This document shows positions 36,173-44,691 of a DNA stretch of 64,000 nt, in pieces. Below the pieces are notes generated by a model that made no database searches, was not told the DNA's origin, and was given only the letters and a program-made list of their open reading frames with translations. The position numbers were made by a program, and so were the translations under genes. The stretch covers positions 1 to 64,000 of the forward strand of contig CALEZD010000093.1 in the NCBI GenBank assembly GCA_937928385.1. Direction: 5' to 3'. The stretch is from an uncultured Bacteroidota bacterium (lineage in GTDB: Bacteria > Bacteroidota > Bacteroidia > Chitinophagales > Chitinophagaceae). The stretch's first letter is position 1; every line of letters starts with the position of its first letter.

Positions 36173-36409
36173 ATTCCAACCACCTCCGCGAAAAATTCAC
36201 GTGCAGAGTTAACAAAAGTTAACAAACCCCTTGTAAGTTCCTTATTATCAAAGCATTGTAAAGACACAATATTGCTAACAGTTAAACCAGCCCATTCAAG
36301 AGTTAACAGAATAAACCGCTTTTTATGTATAATACGATTGCCGAATGCCCCTTTTAACCTATTGACTTATTACCATATTAACCTTTTATCCAATTACCTC
36401 CCAAAACCG

Positions 36410-36417
36410 TAAATTTG
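36410..36417 (+). promoter_or_regulatory. -7 box of glyS
   Basis: TAAATTTG ends eight bases before the glyS ATG at 36426, implying a very short leader. Confidence 0.5.
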
Positions 36418-36425
36418 CCCCCGTT

Positions 36426-37862
36426 ATGCCAAAACAAAAACAACTACAGGATATCATATCCCATTGCAAAGAATACGGATTTGTATTTCAATCATCTGAA
36501 ATATACGACGGCCTGCAGGCTGTGTACGACTATGGCCAGATGGGCGCCGAGCTGAAAAAGAACATCAAAGACTACTGGTGGTACAGCATGACCCGCCTGC
36601 ACGACAATATAGTAGGTATAGACGCCGCCATCTTCATGCACCCCACTGTATGGAAGGCCAGCGGCCACGTAGACAACTTCAACGACCCGATGATAGACAA
36701 CAAGGACAGCAAAAAACGCTACCGTGTTGACCACCTGATAGAAGCCCACGCCGCCACACTGGACGAAGCCGCTGGTAAAGAGTTGGTCGCCAAAATGGAA
36801 CTCCTGCTGGCAGCCGACGATTTTGCCGCACTGAAACAATTGATAGAAGACAACAAGATAAAATGCGCCATCAGCGGCACGGCCAACTGGACGGATATCC
36901 GCCAGTTCAACCTGATGTTTGACACGCAAATGGGCAGCACCTCTACCGAAGAAGATGATAAAGTCTACCTCCGCCCCGAAACGGCGCAGGGTATATTCGT
37001 CAACTTTCTGAATGTGCAGAAAACAGGTCGTATGAAGATACCTTTCGGTATAGCACAGGTAGGCAAGGCATTCCGCAACGAGATAGTGGCGCGCGGTTTT
37101 ATCTTCCGCATGAGGGAGTTTGAGCAGATGGAGATGCAATACTTCATCAAGCCAGGTACGCAGAAGGAGTGGTACGAGTTCTGGAAACAGGCCCGCACCA
37201 ACTGGCACAAAACACTGGGCATACCCGCAGAGCAGTATCATTTTCACGACCATGTGAAACTGGCACACTATGCCGATGCCGCCTGCGATATAGAATACAA
37301 CTTCCCCGATTGGGGTTTCAAAGAGGTGGAAGGCATCCACAGCCGCACCGATTTTGACCTGGGCCGCCACCAGGAGTTCAGTAAAAAGAAGCTCACCTAT
37401 TTTGATACGGAAGAGAACAAGCACTACGTGCCTTATGTAATAGAAACCTCCATAGGCCTGGACCGTACGGTGATGATGGTGCTGAGCGAAGCCTACGAAG
37501 AGCAGGACCTGAGCACAGCCGAAAAGCAGGACAGCCGTGTAGTGTTGAGGTTTGCCCCGCACCTGGCGCCTATCAAGCTGGCTGTTTTCCCGCTTACCAA
37601 AAAGGACGGCCTGCCCGATGTGGCTAAAGAACTGATGGACATTTGCCGCCCGCATTTCAAATGCTTCTACGAGGAGAAGGATGCTATTGGCAAGCGCTAC
37701 CGCAGGCAGGATGCTATAGGCACCCCCTTCTGCGTTACCATCGACCACCAGACATTGGAAGACCGCACCGTCACCATCCGCCACCGCGATAGCATGGAGC
37801 AGGAGCGCATACCTATGGATAAGGTGAAGGATATAGTGCTGGAAAAGATAAAACAGTTTTAA
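36426..37862 (+). CDS. glyS: Glycyl-tRNA synthetase (alpha2, class II)
   Basis: The 478-residue enzyme charges tRNA-Gly. It is the eukaryote-like homodimeric form (GlyQS), not the alpha2beta2 form. Recognisable are GFVFQSSEIYDGLQAVYDYG at the N-terminus, RPETAQGIFVNF and PFGIAQVGKAFRNEI (class II motif 2 region), FDLGRHQEF, and ETSIGLDRTVM (motif 3), followed by an anticodon-binding domain. Length and start are normal for Bacteroidota. The 421-base region upstream carries a promoter box and possible attenuator. A long open frame on the opposite strand is a codon-bias shadow. Confidence 0.97.
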   Translation: MPKQKQLQDIISHCKEYGFVFQSSEIYDGLQAVYDYGQMGAELKKNIKDYWWYSMTRLHDNIVGIDAAIFMHPTVWKASGHVDNFNDPMIDNKDSKKRYRVDHLIEAHAATLDEAAGKELVAKMELLLAADDFAALKQLIEDNKIKCAISGTANWTDIRQFNLMFDTQMGSTSTEEDDKVYLRPETAQGIFVNFLNVQKTGRMKIPFGIAQVGKAFRNEIVARGFIFRMREFEQMEMQYFIKPGTQKEWYEFWKQARTNWHKTLGIPAEQYHFHDHVKLAHYADAACDIEYNFPDWGFKEVEGIHSRTDFDLGRHQEFSKKKLTYFDTEENKHYVPYVIETSIGLDRTVMMVLSEAYEEQDLSTAEKQDSRVVLRFAPHLAPIKLAVFPLTKKDGLPDVAKELMDICRPHFKCFYEEKDAIGKRYRRQDAIGTPFCVTIDHQTLEDRTVTIRHRDSMEQERIPMDKVKDIVLEKIKQF

Positions 37863-37895
37863 TATATGAGATGAAACCTTTAGTAACTTTATACC

Positions 37896-38222
37896 ATGGA
37901 AACCGAACAATCAGCACTGGCAGCATCACTAAAGGAAAAGTTGGGCCTGGACTTGCCTGACAGCTTTAGCGAAGAGGAGATAATACTCAGGTTGGAAAAG
38001 CGTTTGGGGCTATTGCTGGAACGTAACCCCGAAGAGTTTTTTCAAATGCTGTACAGGATAGATATACCTGAACATAGCCTGCAGGGTGTATTGCAGCTGC
38101 CGGATGCCCTGGCCACACTGGCAGGTATGGTGTACCAACGCCAACTGCAGAAGGTAAAAACCCGTCTTTTTTACAAGGGCAGCCAGCAGGCACAGCCCGG
38201 CGATGATGAGCTGAAATGGTAG
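37896..38222 (+). CDS. Conserved hypothetical acidic/helical small protein
   Basis: A 108-residue cytoplasmic protein, 33 bp after glyS. Its helical pattern (SEEEIILRLEKRLGLLLERN, FQMLYRIDIPE, LAGMVYQRQLQKVKTR) is one I recall in small unnamed Bacteroidota proteins. It has no catalytic motif. Co-transcription with glyS is likely because no terminator separates them. Confidence 0.7.
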   Translation: METEQSALAASLKEKLGLDLPDSFSEEEIILRLEKRLGLLLERNPEEFFQMLYRIDIPEHSLQGVLQLPDALATLAGMVYQRQLQKVKTRLFYKGSQQAQPGDDELKW

Positions 38223-38264
38223 CCAGATACGTTTTTTTCTTATCTTAGTATGCATTTTTTAGCT

Positions 38265-39032
38265 ATGAAGAGGAATATATATATAGTGGGATTGATGATG
38301 TTGGCAGTGGCCTGTGTTAAAAAGCCGGTGCCCGAAACGCCTGGCAATATAGTGGTGCCGGACAACAAACCAACGGCCAACCTGGAGGTGACGCTGGACA
38401 ACAGGGCAGGTGCTGAGGACCTATTGCTGGGCAATAAATGGTACATAACACCCAATGGCGATTCTATACAAATAGACATTTATGCCTATTATATCTCAAA
38501 TATTGTATTGAATGGTCCGGGCGGGAAAAAATATATAGAGCCCGAGAGTTATCACCTGGTAGATGAGGCTAAGCCGGGTACACACAAGTTCATTATTAAT
38601 GATGTAACCCCGGGTACATATACATCCATTACATTCCTGATAGGCGTAGATAGCGCCCGGAATGTGAGTGGCGCGCAAACCGGCGACCTTGCCCCTGACC
38701 ACGGCATGTTTTGGGACTGGAATACGGGATATATAATGGCCAAGCTGGAAGGTGTATCGCCGCAATCTGAGATAGAGCAGGTGCTTTACCATATGGGGGG
38801 CTTTAGCGGAGAATGGAGCGTATTGAGGACTGTAACACTCAATCTGCCTTCGCAATTAGAAGTAGCAGTAGGAAAGACTTCTCATATGCATATAGAGAAT
38901 GATGTGATGGAGTGGTTTCAGAACCCGGTAAAGGTAGATTTAAAGAAGAACTACCTGTTGAATGACAAGTATGACGTTAAGATGATGGCGGATAATTACA
39001 CTGATATGTTCACGGTAGACCACGTAGAATAG
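38265..39032 (+). CDS. MbnP-like copper-binding lipoprotein
   Basis: A 255-residue lipoprotein from the ATG at 38265 (lipobox LAVAC17; a second ATG 15 bases upstream is less likely). The domain fits the MbnP family: a beta-sandwich with EVTLDNRAGAEDLLLG, PGTYTSITFLIGVD, a LAPDHGMFWDWNTGY segment holding Trp150 and Trp152, and a late TSHMHIEND segment. In the methanotroph relative, a Trp of MbnP is oxidised to kynurenine by MbnH to build a copper site. The next gene, one base away, encodes an MbnH-like diheme protein, which strongly supports the assignment. It is anchored facing the periplasm or outside. Confidence 0.85.
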   Translation: MKRNIYIVGLMMLAVACVKKPVPETPGNIVVPDNKPTANLEVTLDNRAGAEDLLLGNKWYITPNGDSIQIDIYAYYISNIVLNGPGGKKYIEPESYHLVDEAKPGTHKFIINDVTPGTYTSITFLIGVDSARNVSGAQTGDLAPDHGMFWDWNTGYIMAKLEGVSPQSEIEQVLYHMGGFSGEWSVLRTVTLNLPSQLEVAVGKTSHMHIENDVMEWFQNPVKVDLKKNYLLNDKYDVKMMADNYTDMFTVDHVE

Positions 39033-39033
39033 A

Positions 39034-40074
39034 ATGAACGCGGATAAGAAATATGTTTTATTGTTGGTGATGGCTCTAGTGTTCACAGCCTGCAAGCCCG
39101 ACCCTTCTTTTAATGTACAGGCAGTGCAGGAAGAGAATATCAGCTTTGCGGTGCCGGAAGGCTGGCCTGCACCAGCATACAATTTCGAGAATAATACCCT
39201 CACTAATGCAGGCTTCTACCTGGGCAGGAAGCTCTTTTATGATCCGAGATTGTCCAGGGATAATTCAACATCATGCGGCTCCTGCCACCAGGCATTTGCA
39301 GCCTTTGCTCATGCTGAGCACGATTTGAGCCATGGTGTAGACGGTTTGTTAGGAAACAGGAATTCACCGCCCATATTTAATATGAACTGGCATACCAGTT
39401 TCTTTTGGGATGGTGGTGTCAATCATTTAGAGAGCCAGCCTATAGCGCCGATACAGAACCCTGTAGAGATGGACGAGACTTTGCCCAACGTCATTGCTAA
39501 AATTAGCACGGATGAGAAATACAGGCAGATGTTTAAAGATGCCTGGGGCGACGAAACCATTAACTCACAAAGGATATTCAAATCCATATCCCAGTTTATG
39601 GGGGCTATGGTTTCTGCTAACGCTAAATACGACCAATATACAAGAGGCAACGCAGTACTGACACAGGATGAGCAGAATGGATTGACGGTGTTTAATAATA
39701 ATTGTGCTACCTGCCATAAGGCGCCGCTGTTTACTGATTTTTCTTATCGTAACAACGGGTTAAAACCCTCTATTTTCAATGATAGCGGCAGGGCGCATAT
39801 AACACAGGAGCCGCAGGATATGTATAAGTTTAAGGTGCCATCGCTACGCAACCTGAAATACACTGCGCCTTATATGCACGATGGCCGTATCAAAACCCTG
39901 GAGCAGGTACTGGACCACTATGCCACCGGTATTCACCAGTCTGCCACATTGGATGCGCAATTGCAAAACGGCATACAACTAAGCACCCAACAGCGTAGCG
40001 ACTTGCTGGCATTTTTAAATACGCTGAACGATGAATCTTTTGTAAAAGACAAACGCTTTCACGAAGCTCAGTAA
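39034..40074 (+). CDS. MbnH-like diheme cytochrome c peroxidase family lipoprotein
   Basis: A 346-residue lipoprotein (lipobox VFTAC20) with two haem c motifs, CGSCH (81-85) and CATCH (224-228). It has the MauG/bacterial cytochrome c peroxidase fold markers GRKLFYDPRLSRDN, RNSPPIFNMNW and KVPSLRNLKYTAPYMHDGR. MbnH is a member of this family that oxidises Trp on MbnP instead of reducing peroxide for electron disposal. Stop and start of the two genes are separated by one base (TAGAATG), so they are translationally coupled. A hairpin at 40083-40106 terminates the unit. Confidence 0.88.
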   Translation: MNADKKYVLLLVMALVFTACKPDPSFNVQAVQEENISFAVPEGWPAPAYNFENNTLTNAGFYLGRKLFYDPRLSRDNSTSCGSCHQAFAAFAHAEHDLSHGVDGLLGNRNSPPIFNMNWHTSFFWDGGVNHLESQPIAPIQNPVEMDETLPNVIAKISTDEKYRQMFKDAWGDETINSQRIFKSISQFMGAMVSANAKYDQYTRGNAVLTQDEQNGLTVFNNNCATCHKAPLFTDFSYRNNGLKPSIFNDSGRAHITQEPQDMYKFKVPSLRNLKYTAPYMHDGRIKTLEQVLDHYATGIHQSATLDAQLQNGIQLSTQQRSDLLAFLNTLNDESFVKDKRFHEAQ

Positions 40075-40082
40075 AAGCAAGA

Positions 40083-40110
40083 ATGCCCGCCTGGAAAAGC
40101 GGGCATCTTT
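40083..40110. terminator. Bidirectional terminator between MbnH-like and Kelch genes
   Basis: ATGCCCGC (40083-40090) pairs with GCGGGCAT (40099-40106) over an eight-base loop, followed by CTTTAT. It separates convergent genes. Confidence 0.75.
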
Positions 40111-40126
40111 ATATAAACAAAACAAT

Positions 40127-41395
40127 CTACTGTTTAATTATCATGCTGCTGGCATTGCCATCCGCAGTTGATATATGTAGCGTGTATGCCCCCGGTACTA
40201 ACGCGCTGATGTTTATGCTGTTGCCGTTTATCACACCGCTCTTTATCATCTTGCCTGTAATATCGGTCATTGTAAAAGATTGGCCATTATGTGTGCCATC
40301 TATATACAGGTTCTCAGTAGCAGGGTTAGGATATACAACGATATTTTTTGGAGTATTGGTATTATTGACACCTACTGCGGCAGTAGGGTCTATTTCATAA
40401 AAATCCCTGAAAAAGGTTTGTGTCGAACCATCCAGTCGCCATCCCCCGCCAAAATACGCCTTGTTGTTTACAACAGTGCTTATACCGTAGGTGCGTCCCT
40501 GTGCAGGCACTTCTCCTCCCGGCCAGTATGACCATTTGTTCGTAGCAGGGTCGTAGGTAAAGAAGTAGTCCATGTATTTGTTGGTGCCACCTGCTTCGTT
40601 TACTATACCCATACCCACATAAGCCTTACCGCTTATTACAAATGCTGTACCACCCCGTAGGTTTTCTTCAGGATATGCTGCTTTTTCGGCCCAGCTATTA
40701 GTAGATGGATTGTATTCGAATACTTTGTTAGTCGAAGCTCCCGTAATACGGCCGCCAACTACGTATCCTTTATTGCCGCTGGCAAAACCGGCCGAATGAA
40801 AAATACCTCCTTCGGGAAATTTCTTTTTTTCTGTCCATTTATTAGTAGCCGGGTCATATTCCCATAGGTCTGATGAAAATGTCGAGCCACTACCTGAGGT
40901 TTGTCCACCCACTATATAGGCTTTGTTGTTTAAGACAAATACCGCTGCGTCAGCTCTTCCGCTATCAGGGAAATCAGCTTTTTTCGTCCATGTATCTGAT
41001 GCATGGTTATACTCCCATAAGTCTTTAAGATAAGTAGGGGTTGGGGAGAAACTGTTATAGTTTTCACAACCCATAGCCAGGTAAGCTTTCCCGTTTATGG
41101 TAAATGTCATACCGCCTGTCCGGGTAGCATTTGTGCCGGGTAACGAGTTCAGGAACTTCCATGTTTGGGTAGCCGGGTCGTAGCTTTGCAAATCATTGAC
41201 ATTCTGAAAATTTCCGATATAGCCACCGCCGATATATATTTTGTTATCCACAGTAAATATCTGGGTTCCCCAACGCCCTTGTCCAAAAGTGCTGATTTCT
41301 GCAAGCGGGGTCCATTTTGCATCCGCGCTTGTCGCTACACATAGCAGCATTATTGCTACTATATTTCTCTTGCTGATTAGTTGAATTCTTTTCAT
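40127..41395 (-). CDS. Kelch-repeat beta-propeller protein with T9SS type A sorting domain
   Basis: A 422-residue secreted protein: signal peptide (NIVAIMLLCVATSADA), six Kelch repeats (blades ending in IYIGGG, AYLAMG, AYIVGG, GYVVGG, AYVGMG, AYFGGG), then a type A sorting domain (NIVVYPNPATENLYID, with SALVPGAYTLHI before the end). The six Gly-rich turns mark a six-bladed propeller. It is delivered to the surface or medium by the T9SS. Binding target unknown. It is convergent with the MbnH-like gene. Confidence 0.87.
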   Translation of the reverse strand: MKRIQLISKRNIVAIMLLCVATSADAKWTPLAEISTFGQGRWGTQIFTVDNKIYIGGGYIGNFQNVNDLQSYDPATQTWKFLNSLPGTNATRTGGMTFTINGKAYLAMGCENYNSFSPTPTYLKDLWEYNHASDTWTKKADFPDSGRADAAVFVLNNKAYIVGGQTSGSGSTFSSDLWEYDPATNKWTEKKKFPEGGIFHSAGFASGNKGYVVGGRITGASTNKVFEYNPSTNSWAEKAAYPEENLRGGTAFVISGKAYVGMGIVNEAGGTNKYMDYFFTYDPATNKWSYWPGGEVPAQGRTYGISTVVNNKAYFGGGWRLDGSTQTFFRDFYEIDPTAAVGVNNTNTPKNIVVYPNPATENLYIDGTHNGQSFTMTDITGKMIKSGVINGNSINISALVPGAYTLHISTADGNASSMIIKQ

Positions 41396-41545
41396 TGCTT
41401 AAATGTTTTTTCAGATAGACACAGCTCTTGAAAGAACAGTCTATGAAAAACCACTTAAGAATTACTAACAAGTCCTAATAAAAACTAAAATAAATTGCTT
41501 TTGTAACCTGTAATTAATATAAACAAATAATGTATGGATAATTTA

Positions 41546-41785
41546 TTATTTGCTTGCTTTCTCTTCTATTGTATCACTTACAGCCAGCACCAGGCTGTCG
41601 GGCAGTGACAGCCCGGTATGAGGAACCACTTCAAACCTGTCCATCACAGACCAGCGCATGTAGAAGCGCTCAAAGCCGGGTATATTTATTTCATAATACA
41701 TACCATCCTTCCTGTGTTGTGGAATTATTGTAGCAGGTACGGTCCTGCCGTCATACCTTATCCTGGCTGTAAAATTTTGTTTCAT
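41546..41785 (-). CDS. Small conserved hypothetical protein
   Basis: A 79-residue cytoplasmic protein with beta-rich sequence (MKQNFTARIRYDGRTVPATI, GMYYEINIPGFERFYMRWS). No known motif. It stands alone between a Kelch gene and an XRE-type regulator. The ATG start is well formed. Confidence 0.6.
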   Translation of the reverse strand: MKQNFTARIRYDGRTVPATIIPQHRKDGMYYEINIPGFERFYMRWSVMDRFEVVPHTGLSLPDSLVLAVSDTIEEKASK

Positions 41786-41922
41786 TCATGTAAAGTTAGG
41801 CCGATATTTTTTGCTTTTAGCAATAAGCCAGCCAACCTTTTTTTAAAGGTGAACGTCTATATAGGCAACAGGAATTATTACCCGAATGTTTAATAATAAA
41901 GTATTTAAAATAACCTACAGGT

Positions 41923-42255
41923 ATGAATTTAGGAGTAGCCATACGTTCGGTAAGGAGGCAATTGGGTATCACACAGCAGGACTTAGCTGAAAGAAGCGGT
42001 ATATCTCAAACCTCACTGTCACAGATTGAAAATTCGGTAAAACGCCCCAGCAATAAGACTATACAAAGCATCTGTTCGGTATTGGAAGTGCCTGAGGCGG
42101 TACTGTATATATTAGCCATGCAGGATACAGATGTACCCACTAACAAGAAGAATGTGTACGATATGCTTTTCCCTTCCATTAAAAATCTTGCTTTACAAAT
42201 AGTAGGTAACGAGAATAGAGAAATCATAGAAAACTGCCAGGCAGTAGCTGTATAG
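41923..42255 (+). CDS. XRE-family helix-turn-helix transcriptional regulator
   Basis: A 110-residue DNA-binding protein with a typical Cro/CI HTH at residues 4-60 (RQLGITQQDLAERSGISQ, then SLSQIENSVKRPS). The C-terminal half is short and helical and may dimerise. Neighbouring genes are unrelated, so no target is proposed. Confidence 0.88.
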   Translation: MNLGVAIRSVRRQLGITQQDLAERSGISQTSLSQIENSVKRPSNKTIQSICSVLEVPEAVLYILAMQDTDVPTNKKNVYDMLFPSIKNLALQIVGNENREIIENCQAVAV

Positions 42256-42291
42256 CTATCGCACCTGTCTTTTACTGATTATCTTATTGTG

Positions 42292-42702
42292 TTATTCCAT
42301 ATCCGGAGATGTACCCCATCCGTCAAAATCACAGTCGTACTCAAGGGCTAATTCACACATTTGCTCTGCCCATTGGGTCATAGTATCATCTGTCATTTTC
42401 ATCTTAGGTGTACAACCGGCAATAGAGTACCTGCTTTTGTCGTAACCGCACAATCCGAAGCCGTAAACGGTATATCTCATTTTCATTAGCGCATCCGCCA
42501 GGGAGGAGGCTTTGGCATCTGTATTGGTGTAAAAGAAAAATTCTACAGGCAGTTCTTTGTTGTTTAGGTCAGTCAGAAAACCTAATAATTCGATAACGTG
42601 GCAGGCACCATGCCGCTGCCTGTTTTTATTACGTTCTGTTTTGGCTTTGGTATTGAACTGCCCCTTCTGCCAGGGTTTTTGTACAAGGCGCGATTGTTTC
42701 AT
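42292..42702 (-). CDS. RraB-like ribonuclease E inhibitor family protein
   Basis: The 136-residue protein has a basic N-terminal tail (residues 1-33) and then a RraB-like domain with VEFFFYTNTDAKASSLADAL and the C-terminal EYDCDFDGWGTSP signature. In proteobacteria RraB binds RNase E and lowers its activity; a target in Bacteroidota would be RNase G/E. It follows an acetyltransferase gene on the same strand with a gap of six bases, so the two are one operon. Confidence 0.78.
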   Translation of the reverse strand: MKQSRLVQKPWQKGQFNTKAKTERNKNRQRHGACHVIELLGFLTDLNNKELPVEFFFYTNTDAKASSLADALMKMRYTVYGFGLCGYDKSRYSIAGCTPKMKMTDDTMTQWAEQMCELALEYDCDFDGWGTSPDME

Positions 42703-42708
42703 ATAACA

Positions 42709-43266
42709 TTACTTATCAACCGGCCGTATCAATGAATACACATACTCATCCCAATACCTGCCGTTGTGAAAAATATAATCCCTGAAATGTGCTTCGCGTA
42801 CAAATCCTGTCTTTTCTACTAATTGTATAGAGGCTGTGTTCTCTGTGCAAATAATGGCCTCTATAGAATGTAATTGCAATACATTGAAACCATAATTAAG
42901 TACTGCCTGTAATGCTTCGTAGGTGATGCCTTTGCGCAGGTATTCGTGGTGCAGTACATACCCTACTTCGGCGCGGTGGCTTTCCGGTTTAATGTTTACA
43001 TAACCGATTATGCCTATCAGCTTGTCCTTACCCTTTTCTGTAATACCCCAGTTGATGCGTTCGTTACCGGCGGTAAATCCGGTTATCATATCAATTACAG
43101 CAATCGCATCTTCCTTCGTCCTGGCTATAGGGCGGGGAATGTATTTCATTGTTGCAGGATTGCTCCTTATCGCAAATACATCTTCCACGTCAGCATGAGT
43201 AAGGTTGCGGAGTAAAAGCCTGTCCGTTTCAAGGATGGGAAATGGATTGAAATTCAGTTCTTTCAT
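42709..43266 (-). CDS. RimJ/RimL-type GNAT acetyltransferase
   Basis: A 185-residue cytoplasmic acetyltransferase. Family segments: LETDRLLLRNLTHADVEDVF, GIIGYVNIKPESHRAEVGYV, and NTASIQLVEKTGFVREAHFR. The acetyl-CoA loop reads LRKGITYEAL, somewhat divergent from the common WGKGIxTEA form. This class modifies N-termini of ribosomal proteins or small molecules; the substrate here is unknown. It is the first gene of the short operon with the RraB-like gene. Confidence 0.88.
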   Translation of the reverse strand: MKELNFNPFPILETDRLLLRNLTHADVEDVFAIRSNPATMKYIPRPIARTKEDAIAVIDMITGFTAGNERINWGITEKGKDKLIGIIGYVNIKPESHRAEVGYVLHHEYLRKGITYEALQAVLNYGFNVLQLHSIEAIICTENTASIQLVEKTGFVREAHFRDYIFHNGRYWDEYVYSLIRPVDK

Positions 43267-43335
43267 AGAAAATTGAAGATTGACGATAAAACTACAACTA
43301 TAACCTTATTGGACAAAAGGAGCTCGTTCAGCGTT

Positions 43336-43367
43336 ATACCCTACGCTGGGTATGGGCTTACCCATAC
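43336..43367. other. Pair of mutually exclusive hairpins
   Basis: ATACCC (43336-43341) can pair with GGGTAT (43348-43353), but GTATGGG (43350-43356) can instead pair with CCCATAC (43361-43367). The two share bases and cannot form together. They lie between divergent genes, about 70-100 bases upstream of the GNAT gene and upstream of the hydrolase promoter. Confidence 0.4.
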
Positions 43368-43430
43368 TCCGTTCCACCGTCTTTTTTCACCCGTTCACCG
43401 ATTATTCCCTTCAATTGACCGAAACGATGT

Positions 43431-43460
43431 TTTGCTACATTACTGGCAGAGCTACATTTG
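43431..43460 (+). promoter_or_regulatory. Bacteroidota promoter of the MBL-fold hydrolase gene
   Basis: TTTG at 43431-43434, an 18-base gap, then TACATTTG at 43453-43460. This is the best match to the two-box consensus in the window. It lies 52 bases upstream of the TTG start at 43513. Confidence 0.6.
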
Positions 43461-43512
43461 TGGGATATTTATTAAATAGCAATAAACAACATTCAGTCCG
43501 GGCTATACAATT

Positions 43513-44643
43513 TTGAAAAAGATACTAAAAATGACAGGTTTACTCATACTAAGCATTATCCTGCTGATAGTGCTGATAACGGTTGTGTTTGTATATACCA
43601 GCCCCGAATTTGGCGGTAGCCCCACAAAAGAACAAAAGCTGGCTTATGCGCAGACAGGGCATTATGAAGATGGCAAATTCATCAATCAAATACCATCTAC
43701 GATTGATGTAGGCATCAGGGATATACCATCGCTGCTGTACAAACAAATAAAAGGTGACCCTGACAAGCAACCTGCCATAAAATTTGAAGTTCAGAAAATT
43801 GACTCGCTGGAGATAGAGCAAAAGCCGGACAGTATTACACGGCTCACCTGGTTTGGTCACTCAGCATTTTTGTTGGAGATAGCAGGTAAGAAAATATTAA
43901 TAGACCCTATGTTTGGCGACGTGCCTGCACCACACCCCTGGCTGGGCAAATCAAGATATTCAAACGGCCTGCCGATAGAGATAGAAAAGCTGCCGGAGAT
44001 AGATGCTATCATTATGTCGCACGACCACTATGACCACCTTGATTATGGTAGTATCGTGAAGTTGAAAGAAAAAACGAAAGAGTTTTATATGCCATTGGGT
44101 GTCGGGGCGCATTTCCGCAAATGGGGGGTGCAGGATAAGCATATTCATGAACTGGACTGGTGGGATGATATAATACTTGATAGTTTAAAGTTTACCTGCA
44201 CACCGGCACGGCATTTCAGTGGTAGGGGTTTCGGAGACAGGGCTGCTACATTATGGGCATCATGGGTTATAGAATCACCAAAAGAGAAAATATACTTCAG
44301 CGGTGACAGTGGTTACGGGCCGCATTTCAAAGAGATAGGCGACCGTTTTGGTGGTTTTGATTTTGCGATGATGGAGTGCGGGCAATACAACGAGAAATGG
44401 CATGCCATCCACATGATGCCTGAAGAAACTATACAGGCTGCTGTTGATATTAATTCGAAAATGACCATGCCTATACACTGGGCTGCATTTACGCTGTCGC
44501 TGCATAGCTGGACAGACCCTGTAGAACGAGCTTTGAAAAAAGCGGAAGAGCTGAATGTACCGTTCTGCACACCTGAAATAGGCGAACCTGTTATTATTGG
44601 CCGGCATCACCCGGCCAGCAAGTGGTGGAGAGAACTGAACTAA
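43513..44643 (+). CDS. Metallo-beta-lactamase fold hydrolase (UlaG/NAPE-PLD-like), membrane anchored
   Basis: A 376-residue protein with an N-terminal membrane anchor (residues about 8-28). The MBL-fold domain has the metal motif SHDHYDHLD (His170, Asp171, His172, Asp174, His175), a later YFSGDSGY segment and HWAAFTLSLHSW. The segment LTWFGHSAFLLEIAGKKIL opens the domain, as in UlaG-like and NAPE-PLD-like phosphodiesterases/hydrolases. A phospholipid or lactone substrate is possible but unknown. The TTG start gives MKKILK before the membrane helix; the ATG at 43531 is an alternative start. Confidence 0.85.
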   Translation: MKKILKMTGLLILSIILLIVLITVVFVYTSPEFGGSPTKEQKLAYAQTGHYEDGKFINQIPSTIDVGIRDIPSLLYKQIKGDPDKQPAIKFEVQKIDSLEIEQKPDSITRLTWFGHSAFLLEIAGKKILIDPMFGDVPAPHPWLGKSRYSNGLPIEIEKLPEIDAIIMSHDHYDHLDYGSIVKLKEKTKEFYMPLGVGAHFRKWGVQDKHIHELDWWDDIILDSLKFTCTPARHFSGRGFGDRAATLWASWVIESPKEKIYFSGDSGYGPHFKEIGDRFGGFDFAMMECGQYNEKWHAIHMMPEETIQAAVDINSKMTMPIHWAAFTLSLHSWTDPVERALKKAEELNVPFCTPEIGEPVIIGRHHPASKWWRELN

Positions 44644-44691
44644 GTTGCAAATTGTTTGTTCTTAAGTATATAAGAGCAAAAACAACAGTTC

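Larger units (their letters stand above)
36005..36425. other. 421-base intergenic region before glyS
   Basis: It holds a promoter box (36033-36040), an intrinsic terminator (36148-36172) that would end a transcript of about 125 bases, several GTTAAC words (36208-36223, 36302-36307), and the glyS promoter box (36410-36417). A 108-codon frame at 36086-36412 runs through all of them and is not protein-like. Confidence 0.6.

Noticed and set aside
36086..36412. A 108-codon frame upstream of glyS
   Set aside because: It runs straight through a strong intrinsic terminator and the glyS promoter box and shows no conserved motif. A much shorter leader peptide is not excluded.
36492..37910. A 472-codon open frame on the minus strand opposite glyS
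   Set aside because: It lies fully within the glyS gene in antisense, its translation lacks any family or domain pattern, and it results from the codon use of glyS.
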